Shown here piece after piece: positions 10,149 through 19,675 of a stretch of DNA of 64,000 nt (the first letter of the stretch is position 1; the number at the start of each line of letters is the position of its first letter). Where the stretch lies: positions 521,501 to 585,500 of the forward strand of contig CAJNDS010002121.1 in NCBI GenBank assembly GCA_905221605.1, in the 5' to 3' direction. The notes beneath the pieces were generated by a model that saw only the letters and a program-made list of their open reading frames with translations, had not been told where the DNA came from and ran no database searches. The translations under genes and the position numbers were made by a program. Source of the DNA: Symbiodinium natans (taxonomy: Eukaryota > Sar > Dinophyceae > Suessiales > Symbiodiniaceae).

Positions 10149-10488
10149 GGAAAGCAAGAGCCCACGCAGCAGGAAAAATGTAGCTTTCGGCAGAAGCTCC
10201 CTGAAGCCTACGTCCCCCCAAAAGGGCCCCAGTTCAAGCCCTCAGCAAGCCTTGGACCCCAAACCCTAAACCCCAAACCCTAAACCCCAAACCCTAAACC
10301 CTAAACCCCAAACCCTAAACCCTAAACCCTAAACCCCATACCCTAAACCCCAAACACCCTAAACCCCAAACCCTAAACCCCAAACCTAAACCCTAAACCC
10401 CAAACCCTAAACCCTAAACCCTAAACCCGAAAGCTTCTTGGAGGCAGCCCTGCCTCGGCTGATGACCTTGACCATCCCCGACCCTCAG
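10149..10488 (+). CDS. Two exon islands around a CCCTAAA array
   Basis: Island 1 (about 10149-10240) reads EKCSFRQKLPEAYVPPKGPQ.. with a possible GCAAGC donor. Island 2 (10434-10488) reads FLEAALPRLMTLTIPDPQ with a GC donor (CAG|GCTCAG). A 170-bp CCCTAAA/CCCCAAA array lies between them and TTTAGGG repeat follows. The joining phase is not settled. Confidence 0.4.
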
Positions 10489-10904
10489 GCTCAGGGGTTT
10501 AGGGTTTAGGGTTTGGGGTTTAGGGTTTAGGGTTTAGGGTCTAGGGTCTATAGGGTTTAGGGTTTAGGGTTTGGGGTTCAGGGTTTAGGGTTAAGGTTTA
10601 GGGTTTAGGGTTAGTGTTAAGTGCGCAGGTGCAGGGTAGTTTCAAGGAGTTTCGAGGAAAGTTCCACGGACAGTTTTGAGGAGTTCTTTCTTCAACTCTT
10701 TTCAATTTACAGGGGCTTGAGGCATTAGGGTTTAGGTGGCCGAAAGTATAGCAGACATGAAATTTGCATCTCGGGCTTTATGACTTTAGGATGTTAGAGT
10801 TTGGATTTTTGGGTTCAGGGATGTTTGGAGTCGGTGTCTAGGTCTTGTCTTCAGGGGCTTCTGAAGGCGTAGGGTTTAGGGTTTCCGGGGGGCTTTGAGC
10901 TCAG

Positions 10905-11140
10905 CATCGCGCGGCTCGGATGAACAGCTCATCAAGCTCCAACCCTTAGTCCTAAATGCTTACGTGGAGGTTCATGGGTACTTATTAACCCCAATTATAA
11001 GTCCACCTATGCTATGGGACTTAGGGGGCTCATAAGTGCAGTGATAGTTGGGCTTATACGTACCCTGAACCTCCAAGGAACCCTTAGCCCCAAAAGTCAC
11101 GCAAAAGCCCTACGCCCTAAATCCCAAGCTCCTAACCCTA
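10905..11140 (+). CDS. Two exons with a family A element as the intron
   Basis: Exon 10905-10963 reads SRGSDEQLIKLQPLVLNAY in phase 0. The next base pair is the GT of the element (GTGGAGGTTCATGG), and the element's last bases CTCCAAG| act as acceptor at 11077. The following frame continues EPLAPKVTQKPYALNP in the same phase. This would make the element an introner. The distal exon runs into degenerate CCCTAAA, so its end is unclear. Confidence 0.4.
10963..11077. mobile_element. TIR element, family A (possible introner)
   Basis: The arm GTGGAGGTTCATGGGTACTTA is inverted at the right end (..TACGTACCCTGAACCTCCAAG). The core has AATTATAAGTCC-type sequence. Copies elsewhere (39833) are flanked by TA. 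Confidence 0.7.
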
Positions 11141-11540
11141 AACCCTAAACCCCTATAAGCCCTAATTCCATACAGCCTCAAGCCTTAAACTCCTCCAAAC
11201 CTGTATAGACCTTTCGCCCAGGAACCCAAAACCTACAGACCCTTGAGCACTAAACCTCCAACCCTCAAGGCCCTGAATCCTGAATCCCTCAATCAGAGTT
11301 AGACCTCCAAACCCGCAACCTCTAAACCTTGAGCCCATAAACTCTGGACCTTTCAACCTGAGAACTTCGAAACCTCCGAGCCCACCCCTAAACCCCTGAA
11401 CCTCTCAAGGCCCCTCAATCCCTAAACCCTTAGATCCCTAAACCCTCAACCCTCAACCTCTAAACCCTAAACCCCTTCTCCCCCAGGTCCTAGACCCCAA
11501 CCAGGGTTCCTAAAATAGGCGTACCCTTTTGGGGGTCCCT
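11140..11540 (-). repeat. Degenerate CCCTAAA-type sequence
   Basis: C-rich, strongly diverged telomere-like units (CCCTGAATCC, CCTCAACC). No gene seen; the minus-strand frame here is repeat translation. Confidence 0.6.
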
Positions 11541-11558
11541 TTCAGGGGATTCTTCCAG

Positions 11559-11814
11559 GACTGCGTTTGGGTCCCTTCCCGGGATCACGCGATGGACATC
11601 AACAAGGCCTTGCCGGAACAGGGTTTGGGGGATTGGTTTCGGGTTTAGGGTTTAGGGGTTGGGGTCCCCTAACCCGAAACCCGAGACCCTAAACCTCAGT
11701 TTTCTGGAGCTTGGTTGACTCGAAGCGGCATGTGACATCATGAGGGACGTACCACCCCCATCGGGCATGGGCCGCGGCGGCACCATCGAGAGGGGGAACC
11801 GCCACACCGGCTGA
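11559..11814 (+). CDS. Two in-phase exons, stop TGA
   Basis: Exon 11559-11622 (TTCTTCCAG|G acceptor; donor GTTTGG at 11623) reads DCVWVPSRDHAMDINKALPE. Exon 11726-11814 (CTCGAAG| acceptor) reads ACDIMRDVPPPSGMGRGG.. to TGA 11812-11814. Phase 1 matches. The intron holds TTTAGGG and then CCCTAAA-type sequence, the inverted layout seen across the window. Protein not recognised. Confidence 0.55.
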
Positions 11815-12012
11815 CCAACAACTAGGCTTTGGGGGTTTGGGGTTAATCCTCTAAAGGTGAGGGTGTTACGATGGGGAGGGTACCAGAAGGGTCCATGCAC
11901 CTAAAAGACACCCTAAACCCTAAACCCTAAACCCTAAACCCTAAACCCTTGACAGCCCAAGCACATACGATACAGGGCACATGGATCTTTAGGGGAGGGG
12001 GGGGGTATACAG

Positions 12013-12385
12013 GAGCTCGAAGTGGGCTCTTCGGAGCATGCCCGGCCCATGATTCTGGAGGGTTCAGGGTTTAGGGTTTAGGGTATAGGGTTTAGGGTTT
12101 AGAGTTTAGGGTTTAGGGTTTAGGGTATAGGGTTTAGAGTTTAGTCTTTAGGGTTTAGGGTTTTTAGGGTCATAAGGAATGAAGCGGGGTGGAAGGGACG
12201 GGGGGGTGTAAGGGGAGCCATATACCCCGAAGCTTGATCCTTAAACCCTAAACCCTGAACCCTGAACCCTGAAGCCTAAACCCTAAACCCTAAACCCCCC
12301 AATCGTTTCGTGCCCAGGCAGCTGGGCTGCCCCAGCGACAGGGCGCTACGGGCCTTGCGGAGACTGGGATCTTGTTGGCTTTTAA
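12013..12385 (+). CDS. Two in-phase exons, stop TAA
   Basis: Exon 12013-12061 (GTATACAG|G; donor GTTCAG) reads ELEVGSSEHARPMILE. Exon 12318-12385 (CGTGCCCAG|G) continues in phase 1 as SWAAPATGRYGPCGDWDLVG and stops at TAA 12383-12385. A TTTAGGG array at the 5' side and a CCCTAAA array at the 3' side fill the intron. Another frame of the second exon (QLGCPSDRALRALRRLG) is also open but out of phase. Confidence 0.5.
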
Positions 12386-12542
12386 TCATCAGGGTTTATT
12401 GGGTTCAGGGATTTAGGGTTTAGGGTTTAGGGTTTAGGGATTGGGTCATCAGGGTTTAGGAATTCTTGCGGAGATTGGGATCCTGTTGGCTGTTTATCAG
12501 CAGAGTAGGGTTCCAGGGTTTGGGGGTTTTTGGGTTTTGGGG

Positions 12543-12668
12543 TTTTGGGGTTTTAGGGGTTTTAGGGGTTTTAGGGGTTTTAGGGGTATTAGGGGTTTTA
12601 GGGGTTTTAGGGGTTTTAGGGGTTTTAGGGGTTTTAGGGGTTTCAGGGGTTTCAGGGGTTTTAGGGGG
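12543..12668 (+). repeat. TTTTAGGGG nonamer array
   Basis: About fourteen copies of a 9-bp telomere variant. Because 9 is a multiple of 3 it gives an open frame of FRG or VLG repeats, which I treat as artefact. Confidence 0.9.
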
Positions 12669-12788
12669 TTAGGGTTTGGCGTTTCGGATGCGGAGCTTTA
12701 GGTCGCGTTGAAGGTTTTGGGCTGGGGGGTTTAGGGTTTAGGGTTTAGGGTCATTTTTGTCATCCTGCGCGACTCGTCTCCTTTGCAG

Positions 12789-12895
12789 AAGCCGATTCAA
12801 TCTCCAACTTCCGGAGTCCAGAGTGTCCAGTACCTGAACTTCCCAACCTGCCTGTGCATGGCTCAAAACCTTTCGTCCTGAGGGCTGGCAGTTGA
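12789..12895 (+). CDS. Exon with a strong acceptor, stop TGA
   Basis: The acceptor CGTCTCCTTTGCAG| is very good. The frame reads ADSISNFRSPECPVPELPNL.. to TGA 12893-12895, followed by CCCTAAA repeat. Two other frames are open for part of the exon. Confidence 0.45.
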
Positions 12896-13026
12896 GGGAA
12901 GGACGAAACCCTAAACCCTAACCCTAACCCCTGAACCCTACATCCTAAACCCTAAACCCTAATAAACCCTAATCGACCCCCCCAAACTGTAAACCCCAAT
13001 AAACCCTAATCGACCCCCCCCCGCAG

Positions 13027-13120
13027 CCACCCCCAAAGAACAACAAAAAGCAAAGGACGCCGACAAAGCCGTGGTGGCCGAGGAGGCCTCTGCCTTCAGA
13101 GCTGCCTGGGGCCCCAGCAC
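13027..13120 (+). CDS. Exon of unknown gene
   Basis: CCCCCGCAG| acceptor. The frame reads ATPKEQQKAKDADKAVVAEE.. and ends near a long G run at 13122. Charged, helical-looking. Donor not resolved. Confidence 0.5.
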
Positions 13121-13144
13121 GGGGGGGGGGGGGGGGGGGGGGGG

Positions 13145-13470
13145 GGTGTAGGGTGTAACGGGTTACGGGTTCTGGGGTTTAGGGGGTTTGGTGGTTTAGG
13201 CGGTTTAGGCGGTCTTTACGGGGTTTACGAGGTTTAGGCGGTTTAGGCGGTCTAGGGGTTTAGGGTTTAGGGTTTAGGGTTTAAAGCTTCGGGGGTTTGG
13301 GGGGCTTGGGGGGCTTGGGGGGCTTAGGGGGTTTAGGGGGTTTAGGGGCTGTTGAGGCGGTTTACGAAGTTTGTGTTTTGAGGGTTTAGTGTGTACGGGG
13401 TTGGTGGGTTAGGGTTTAGGGTTGGGGCTTGAGTGGGTTTTAGGGTTTAGGGTTTAGGGGGGCTCAGGTT
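13145..13470 (+). repeat. Degenerate TTTAGG-type repeat
   Basis: G run followed by GTTTAGGCG, TTTAGGGG and related units. No gene. Confidence 0.7.
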
Positions 13471-13478
13471 TTCTATAG

Positions 13479-13552
13479 TCATGGTCGACATCCCGGAGGA
13501 GCAGTGTTCTGCTTCCTCATACCCTACACCCTATACTCGAACCACAGGAAGA
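13479..13552 (+). CDS. Possible exon with a start codon
   Basis: CTATAG| then ATG 13481; reads MVDIPEEQCSASSYPT.. A nested acceptor (ACCACAG|G, about 13548) opens a second frame KIQVIVVLRAG. Low confidence. Confidence 0.3.
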
Positions 13553-13680
13553 TCCAGGTCATTGTGGTTCTAAGAGCAGGATAGTGGGTTAGGGTTTGCT
13601 TTTCTCCTCTCCCTATACTTGTAGGGTTTAGGGCTTTAGTTCAGGTTGTTTAGGGTTTAGGGCTTAGTGCTTTAAACAAG

Positions 13681-13756
13681 CAAATAGCACGAGTCCTAAG
13701 CAGAATGCAGTGGGCCATCATGTTTTGCGCGAGAGTTCTCCCTGGCACCTCTGCAG
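13681..13756 (+). CDS. Exon of unknown gene
   Basis: Acceptor TTTAAACAAG|, donor GCAG|GTCTCAG. The frame reads QIARVLSRMQWAIMFCARVL.. in phase 0 to 1. CCCTAAA array follows. Confidence 0.45.
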
Positions 13757-13769
13757 GTCTCAGGCCCTA

Positions 13770-13888
13770 AACGCTAAAACCCTAAACCCTGAACCCTAAA
13801 CCCTAAACCCTAAGCCCTGAGCCCTAAACCCTAAACCCTAAACCCTAAACCCTAAACCCTAAACCCTAAACCCTAAACCCTAAACCCT
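13770..13888 (-). repeat. CCCTAAA array
   Basis: Mostly perfect heptamers between two exon islands. Confidence 0.9.
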
Positions 13889-13914
13889 AACCACACAAGC
13901 GCAGCCCCCTAGGC

Positions 13915-13995
13915 CCTACTCTGGCTCCTGGCCTTTGGTGGGGGCGTCGGGCGCGCTGTGGACACAGAGCCGGGAGGCTCGCGAGTCAGTCGGGG
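13915..13995 (+). CDS. Exon island, frame uncertain
   Basis: Acceptor CCCCCTAG|G; best frame ALLWLLAFGGGVGRAVDTEP.. A hydrophobic start could be part of a membrane segment. Two other frames are open. TTTAGGG array follows. Confidence 0.35.
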
Positions 13996-14172
13996 TTGGT
14001 TTTTTAGGGTTTAGGGTTATAGGGTTTAGGGTTTAGGGTCAGGGTTTAGGGTTTGGGGTTTAGGGTTTAGGGTTTACGGTTTAGGGTTTAGGGTTTAGGG
14101 TTTAGATAGGGTTAGGGTTTAGTGTTTAAGGTTTAGGGTGCAGGGTTAAGTTTAGGGCTTCGTCTTATACAG

Positions 14173-14246
14173 AACTCCGCGACTCAGATTGTTAGAGGTT
14201 CGAGGCTTCCGGATATAACACCTCGTGAACTAGTGCTTTTGGGGTC
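14173..14246 (+). CDS. Exon of unknown gene
   Basis: CGTCTTATACAG| acceptor; reads NSATQIVRGSRLPDITPREL.. Donor not resolved. Confidence 0.4.
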
Positions 14247-14433
14247 AGGTGTAGGTTTCGGAGTTCAGAGATTCTGGGGTTTGGGGTTTTGGTGGGTTTA
14301 GTTTGTTCAGAGCCTCCTGGACCGAAGCCCTCAGAAGGGCTTTTGGGGTTTAGGGTTTAGGGTTTAGGGTTTAGGGTTTAAGGTTTAGGGTGCAGGGGTG
14401 CATGGTTTTAGGCTTTCGGGTTGAGGGTTCAAG

Positions 14434-15056
14434 CGCTTGTGGAAGCACCTGATGTGCCAGCAGAGTCGAAGCATCAAAGAAGCGCAGCAACGACACCGGA
14501 AGCGGCTGAGGTTTCGGGAGTTCAGGGTTGTAGGGCTTCAGGGCTCGAGGGCATCAGGTTACAAACCCGAAGCACTAAGCCCTAAACCCTAAACCCTAAA
14601 TCCTAAGCACCAAACCCAAAACCCCCCCGAGCCCTGAGCACGCAGCCTGATCTTCCTGGGCACGTTGGGGTCGCTATGTTGGTAGGTCATTTCATGTTGC
14701 TTCTCCTTGTCATGGTATCTTCACGTTTAGGTTCCTGGACAGCAACCCGTAGAGGCTTCGTGCGTGTGTATGTGTGTGGGGTTTAGGTTTATAGGGTTTA
14801 GGGTCTAGGGTTTAGGGTTTAAGGGTTTAGGGTTTAGGGGGGATGGGAGGGTGGGTTTAGGGCTTGGGGGCTTGGGTTGCATGGTTTAGGTGTAGAGGAG
14901 CTGGCCCTAAACCCTCAAACCCTAGACCCTAAACCTGCCTCTTATTCCCTCCAACTTGTTAGAAGCGAACGTCTAAAATTCCTAAGCCCCAACATGAGCT
15001 CTATGCGCGAGCCGATAAACAAACCATTTCCTGATCCTGACACCTTAAAACTCTAA
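14434..15056 (+). CDS. 3' part of a gene: four in-phase exons, stop TAA
   Basis: Exons 14434-14510, 14646-14681, 14731-14759 and 14963-15056. Donors GTTTCG, GTAGGT and GTGCGT; acceptors GTTCAAG|, CACGCAG|, TTCACGTTTAG| and AACTTGTTAG|. Phases at the three joins are 0, 0 and 2, and the frame stays open: ALVEAPDVPAESKHQRS.., PDLPGHVGVAML, VPGQQPVEAS, SERLKFLSPNMSSMREPI.., stop 15054-15056. The first exon is also open in a second frame (FKRLWKHLMCQQS..). Introns carry TTTAGGG or CCCTAAA sequence, except the 49-bp second one. This is one of the best tests of the gene model. Confidence 0.6.
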
Positions 15057-15331
15057 TGCCCTCGGGGAGGTAAGCTTCACATTAAGGTTCCTTTTGGGGG
15101 GTCCTAGGCTGACAAAAGCCTCCGGTTGTGGGTTGAGGGTTTAACCCTTAATTCCCATGGCCCTTGCCCGATGGAGGTGAATGCTTTGTGGTGAACTTGG
15201 GAATCGAGCTCGGAGGCAAGAACCTACGATCAAATTCTTGCGCTCAAGAACCCTAAGCCCTAAACCCTAAACCCGAAACCCTACAGCTCATGTTTTGGTA
15301 CCATGGGTTATTCTTATCAACCCCTTTGTAG

Positions 15332-15900
15332 GGGCCTCGGGATCCCTACAGAAAAGTTGGCTTTGGGATGCTTACGGTGAGCTGTCGCTAACCTTAAACC
15401 TTTGCCCTAGTAAGCTTCGAAAGGTGTGCTTGCTAGCCCTAGGGCAGCTTCTCCAGAAGGACTGGGACCCCCGTCGAGGTACCATGCCCTTTTTGGATTT
15501 TAGACCCGTAATTGAGATCTCCCACTCCCCCCCCCTCCCCTCCCCCCCTCCCACACCCCCCCCGCCCCTGAGGTGCGCAGCCCTCTTTCCAAGGTGACTG
15601 TTCAAGGCCAGCAGCTACCTGCGCCTGCGCCAAAAGGGCCTCCTATCCGAGGCCGCGTTTCGGTTTAGCGTCCAGCCCGACAGGACAGGGGCAGGGCGGC
15701 CGGGACCTGCCGGGCCTTGGCCTCCAGGTTGGCGTTACTATCTGGACACATCCCCAAGCTGGAAGGAACTCGAGCGCGTGCAAGGGAATATTCAGAAAAT
15801 GAAGCGCCATGTGCTGGTGCAAAGATCTTGTCAGGCCAATGCGATCGCAAAAGCACATGGCATCAATGCCAAAAGCTTCGGGTTCGGTCCAGGGTTTTAG
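15332..15900 (+). CDS. Two in-phase exons including a long terminal exon
   Basis: Exon 15332-15376 has a very good acceptor (ACCCCTTTGTAG|G) and donor (ACG|GTGAGC) and reads GPRDPYRKVGFGMLT. Exon 15607-15900 (TTCAAG|G) is open for 97 codons: ASSYLRLRQKGLLSEAAFRF.., then PGWRYYLDTSPSWKELERV.., to TAG 15898. Phase 0 joins them. The long exon has a charged helical segment (ELERVQGNIQKMKRHV). There is no suitable ATG, so this is not a free-standing ORF. A small extra exon near 15452 (KDWDPRR) cannot be excluded. Confidence 0.55.
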
Positions 15901-15991
15901 GATTTGCAAGGTCTTTGGGGACTTTGGGGCCAGGGGCTTCACGGACTTTAGCGAATTTAGGGACTTTAGGGACTACTTGATCTAAAACGTA

Positions 15992-16019
15992 TAGGCTATC
16001 CTAGAGAGGCGCCGCGTCG
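15992..16019 (+). CDS. Micro-exon candidate
   Basis: Acceptor GTATAG|G, donor GG|GTTCGC; reads AILERRRVG. Too short to be sure. Confidence 0.25.
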
Positions 16020-16059
16020 GGTTCGCTACAACAACCCTAAATGCCCCCAAACCCTTAAC

Positions 16060-16245
16060 CCTAAACCCAAAACCCAACACCCTAAACCCTAAACCCTAAA
16101 CCCTAAACCCTAAACCCTAAACCCTAACCCGTAAACCCCTAACCCCTAACCCCTAACCCTAAACCCTAAACCCTAAACCCTAAGCCCTAAACCCTAAACC
16201 CTAAACCCGAAACCCTAAACCCTAAACCCTAAACCCTAAACCCTA
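16060..16245 (-). repeat. CCCTAAA array
   Basis: Near-perfect units with some CCCTAAC variants, directly upstream of a strong acceptor at 16257. Confidence 0.9.
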
Positions 16246-16257
16246 CCTCTCTTGCAG

Positions 16258-16337
16258 GGGGTCCCAAGAAGCCCATCCCGCAGCTGCCGCCGCCACCAGA
16301 GACTTGACTGCCTGGGATTCCCAGGGCTTGGGGTGGG
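16258..16337 (+). CDS. Exon with a strong acceptor
   Basis: CTACCTCTCTTGCAG|G. Three readings are open: GSQEAHPAAAAATRDLTAWD, a proline-rich GPKKPIPQLPPPPET, and the start of the 144-residue ORF at 16252. TTTAGGG repeat follows. Confidence 0.4.
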
Positions 16338-16384
16338 CATAGGGTTTAAGGGTTCGGGTTTAGGGTTTAGGGTTCAGGGGTTGC

Positions 16385-16607
16385 TGCAATATGTTGGGAT
16401 GCAGATCCACTCGGCTCGAAAGCTTCGTGAGATGCGACGAGCAATGACGCGATTGTGGAGGGCCATCTGCTGTTTGTGTCAGCCACGTCTTCTCTACAGG
16501 CACTTGAATGCCGTACCGGAATGGTTTGTCACATGGACCACCCCAAAGCCAGGTGCGAGCATGAAATCATTGGTTTCAAGCAGCTCACTCGCAGGAATGC
16601 ACGGTGA
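16385..16607 (+). CDS. Exon pair, second exon Cys/His-rich
   Basis: The second exon (16500-16607) follows CTTCTCTACAG|G and reads ALECRTGMVCHMDHPKARCE.. to TGA 16605, with four Cys and three His spaced as in a small zinc-binding motif. The exon before it may be about 16386-16430 (..CRSTRLESF, donor GTGAGA), phase 0. A different frame across 16385-16686 is open for about 100 codons (..HSARKLREMRRAMTRLWRAI..) and is a real alternative. Confidence 0.4.
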
Positions 16608-16923
16608 TTCTCATGCACAGCTAGCTCTTCAAGGGCTTAAGGTGGTACAGTGTGTTTTTTTTTGCGTTTTTGGGGCAAAGGATTGAGTTTGTAGAGTCTA
16701 CAATTCACTTACATTCAGCTTAGTAGCACATATCCCTTAGCCAGGTATACGCAGTCGCAGGTAGAGCCACCCTTAGCAGCAGGTGTGCCCCCGTGACCCA
16801 CGACACATGTCTGTACTGGCAGTGTACTTCCTCAACTCGAGCCCTGGATCGACAGCATTGAAGATTGGGGCTTCGGGTTTAGGGTTCAGGGTGTAGGGTT
16901 TAGTCTATGGGCCTCGTGATCAG

Positions 16924-17030
16924 CATACTATGAGAAAGATCGATGCAGTTCGCAGAGACGTTTGAACAACCGGGTCAATGAAAGCCTCACGGCTAGGTCA
17001 GGCGTTGCAGGTCTTCGCATTTTCAAATGA
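16924..17030 (+). CDS. Exon ending in TGA
   Basis: CGTGATCAG| acceptor; reads YYEKDRCSSQRRLNNRVNES.. for 34 codons to TGA 17028. CCCTAAA-type repeat follows. Confidence 0.4.
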
Positions 17031-17322
17031 GTGTACAATCCGAGAACTCTAAACCCTAAGCCCTAGAACCTGAACTCTAAACCCCGAACCCCCAAACCCT
17101 GTTAGTCGCCATCGAATCACCGCATCTGTTCCTCCCGACCGGACCTTCCACGGCACCATAAGACGGAAAACGAAGACGCAGGATGTAAAGGATTCAAGGT
17201 TCTCTAGGGCTAAGAGTTCAGGGTTTATGTAAAGGGCCCAGGGGTTTAGGGTTTGGGGCTTAGGCTTCAGGATTTTTGGGATTTAGGGTTTAGGGTTCAC
17301 AGATGTTTGGGTTCGGATGCAG

Positions 17323-17387
17323 TCTGGGCAGCGCTCAGGCGCGGTGTTTTGGGGCTCGAGGACATCCAGCCATCCTACTTTAAACCC
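17323..17387 (+). CDS. Exon of unknown gene
   Basis: TTCGGATGCAG| acceptor; reads WAALRRGVLGLEDIQPSYFK, then runs into CCCTAAA repeat. Donor not found. Confidence 0.35.
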
Positions 17388-17495
17388 TCAAGTCCTTCAA
17401 CCCTAATCCCTAAGCCCCCAAAACCTAAACCCAACGCCCTAAGCCCTTTTTACACAACAACCCTAAACCCTAAACCCTAAACGACAACCCCTAAG

Positions 17496-17591
17496 GAGCT
17501 GCTGGCCCAGCGCCTGGGGGATGCCACCCGGAGCTCGGGCGCCTGGGGCGCGAGCTTCGCACGCAGCCGAGCCCGGCTGCTCCTGGGCCCG
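17496..17591 (+). CDS. Exon bounded by telomere-type splice sites
   Basis: The acceptor is CCCCTAAG|G from a CCCTAAA array; the donor is CCG|GTTTAGGG. It contains 32 codons in phase 0 at both ends, GC-rich: ELLAQRLGDATRSSGAWGAS.. A clean example of an exon set between inverted telomere-type repeats. Confidence 0.55.
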
Positions 17592-17699
17592 GTTTAGGGC
17601 CAAGGTTTCAGGCGTCAAGGCTTTACGCGTTTACTTTAGGGCTGTAATGTGTTCGGTTCGTAGAGCTTTAGGATTCAGGGTTATGTTTTGCCTTTAGGA

Positions 17700-18110
17700 T
17701 GGGGTGTGGGGGGGGGGGGGGGGGGGGGGGGGGAGGGGGTGTGCTTTAAAGGCTGGGGCCCTAAAACCCCACATCTCCAACCCTAAACCCTAACTAAGGC
17801 TTTTTGGGTTGGGCTGCTGAGGCTAGCAGCGCAAAGCCCTCCAACCACGAAAAGCACTCAGGAAACCTCAGGAAACCCCAAGTCCTGGTGGTTGCTGTTA
17901 AGAACCGTAAATGGGGGTTTACGATATTTGGGGTACCTTAATTGGGGGGGGGGGGGGGGGTCCTTTTGCGTACCTTATTGGGGGGGGGGGGGGGGTCCTT
18001 TTTGGAAAGGAATCCTACTTTTTAGGGGGTCCATATAAGGGGCCCCTTATTTCGGTAAACCCCCAACTGGCACCGTTGATAAGGAAACCACATTGCGTGC
18101 CAGTGTGGCC
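17700..18110. other. G-runs and a diverged TIR element, no gene
   Basis: Poly-G at 17707-17733, 17944-17960 and 17980-17995. 17910-18060 (GGGGTACCTTAATTGG..CCATATAAGGGGCCCC) resembles stretches at 20140-20230 and 22330-22410, an old repeat family. The frame at 17911 is G-run translation. Confidence 0.45.
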
Positions 18111-18239
18111 ATGGGTTTAGGGTTTAGGGTTACTGGACCCCAACTTCATGACCTCAGCGCCTTGAGTTCCAAAGATCTCAGCCTGCCGGGACCACCTTTT
18201 GAAATCGTCCGGTTTAGGGTTTAGGGTTCAGGGTTTAGG

Positions 18240-18775
18240 GCTTAGGGTTTAGGGCTTGACCCGACTTGAACCCCCAATTGACACCCAAGTTAGGGTACTG
18301 TTGCCCTGGTAGCCAAAAATCGAGAAGCTCAAAACGATAAGCCTTTGACCTAGGTTGGGCCTTTTGGCTAGGGCCGGGAGTAGGCCCTTTTTTCCATTTT
18401 TTAGGGTAGGGGTTCCCTCACAATCCCCTGAAAAAACCAAAAAAGGGTACGTTTTTTATTCCTAGGTCACTCCCGGGTCTAGTTTTGGATACTTAGACAT
18501 CTGTCTTATTTAGGTTTAAGAGGGGCCCTGTATACTAACACGCAGAGGATTTTTGAAGGGCCAACCCAGCAGGGGACTCGTGGAGACTGGTTTGCGTCCG
18601 CCGATGAAATTGAGGTATCTAGAGTTTTGGTTGGGTTTGGAGCCCAAGGGTTTGGCCCTAAAAACTAAACCCTAAACCCTAAACCTAAACCCTGAACCCT
18701 GAACCCTGAACCCTGAACCCTAAACCCTAAACCCTAAACCCTAAACCTAAACCCTTGACTCTGAACCCGGACACC
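18240..18775. other. Family B relic and CCCTAAA array
   Basis: 18255-18485 shows diverged family B-like sequence (GACCCGACTTGAAC..TCACTCCCGGGTCTAG). 18660-18755 is a CCCTAAA/CCCTGAA array. No gene. Confidence 0.45.
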
Positions 18776-18779
18776 TCAG

Positions 18780-19038
18780 GACAGTTCTTCTCACCCAATT
18801 TGTTCAACGCTGCCCGGCACGTTTTCGTTGCAAGGGATGTCCTCCAGCCTCAAAAGCCGGAGGGCTTGAGGGAGCAGGTGTTGGCTTCAGGGTTTAGGGT
18901 TTAGGGTTTAGTGCATAGGGGTTTAGGGCTTTTGCTTTTAGGGTTTATACGGTTTCCGGTTTAAGGTTTAGGGTTTGGGTTTTAAGGCGCCCCCCTCATT
19001 TTCAGGATGCGGCGCTGGCTCCGTCCTTTGTCTTCTAG
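18780..19038 (+). CDS. Two in-phase exons, stop TAG
   Basis: Exon 18780-18877 (ACACCTCAG|G; donor CAG|GTGTTG) reads QFFSPNLFNAARHVFVARDV.. Exon 19006-19038 follows a strong acceptor (CCCCTCATTTTCAG|G), phase 0, reads DAALAPSFVF and stops at TAG 19036. TTTAGGG repeat fills most of the intron; a CCCTAAA array precedes the first exon. Not recognised. Confidence 0.6.
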
Positions 19039-19241
19039 CTAGCACGGGCGTTCTTAGCGATTGTTTAGGGTTTTGGCTCTAGGGTGTAACAGTCAAAGCC
19101 CCATTCCCCTTGTATTGAACCTCTCCCGACAAGAAGGGTTCAGGGTTTAGGTGCAGGTGCCTAGTTTGTGATACGAGTACCTCTAAAGTGAGTGTGATCG
19201 TGATGTTGTTTTGTATATGACGCCGTTCGGTTTCCCTTTAG

Positions 19242-19283
19242 GATGTACTCGCGAAAGAGCCTGTTGCAGTCAAGTTGAGCTAA
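19242..19283 (+). CDS. Short terminal exon
   Basis: Strong acceptor CGGTTTCCCTTTAG|G; reads DVLAKEPVAVKLS, stop TAA 19281. Confidence 0.45.
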   Translation, partial: DVLAKEPVAVKLS

Positions 19284-19675
19284 ACCCTCAGCCCTAAACC
19301 CTAAACCCTATACCCTGAAACCCTGTACCCTTAAGCCACACCTCGTTTGGGTTTGGTGTTTAACGCCTGCGGGCAAGACTAGCCCAAAGCTTCTCTGAGT
19401 CTCGGTGTTTAGGCATGGTTCTACCTGAGATTCCCAGTAGTTTAGGGTCTATGGTTTAGGGTTTAGAGTTTATGATTTAGGGTTCAATCTCAATCTCAAT
19501 CTCTAGGGTTTAGGGTTAGTCGGTTTAGTGTTTCAGGTTAAGGGCCTCGCAGCCCACAAACTTAACCCAAAGTCCTCAAGCCCGTGCGCCCAACACACAC
19601 CCGCAACCCTAAACCCTAAACCCTAAACCCTAAACCCTAAACCCTAAACCCTAAACCCTAAACTGTGGCTGACAG

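Noticed and set aside
12441-12701. ORF encoding (FRG)n
   Set aside because: It is a TTTTAGGGG nonamer array; the open frame follows from the 9-bp period.
15657-15675. 19-bp intron before PDRTGAGR..
   Set aside because: A single continuous frame starting at the acceptor at 15606 explains the whole exon without it.
17911-18120. Glycine-rich ORF
   Set aside because: Generated by two G runs inside a decayed repeat.
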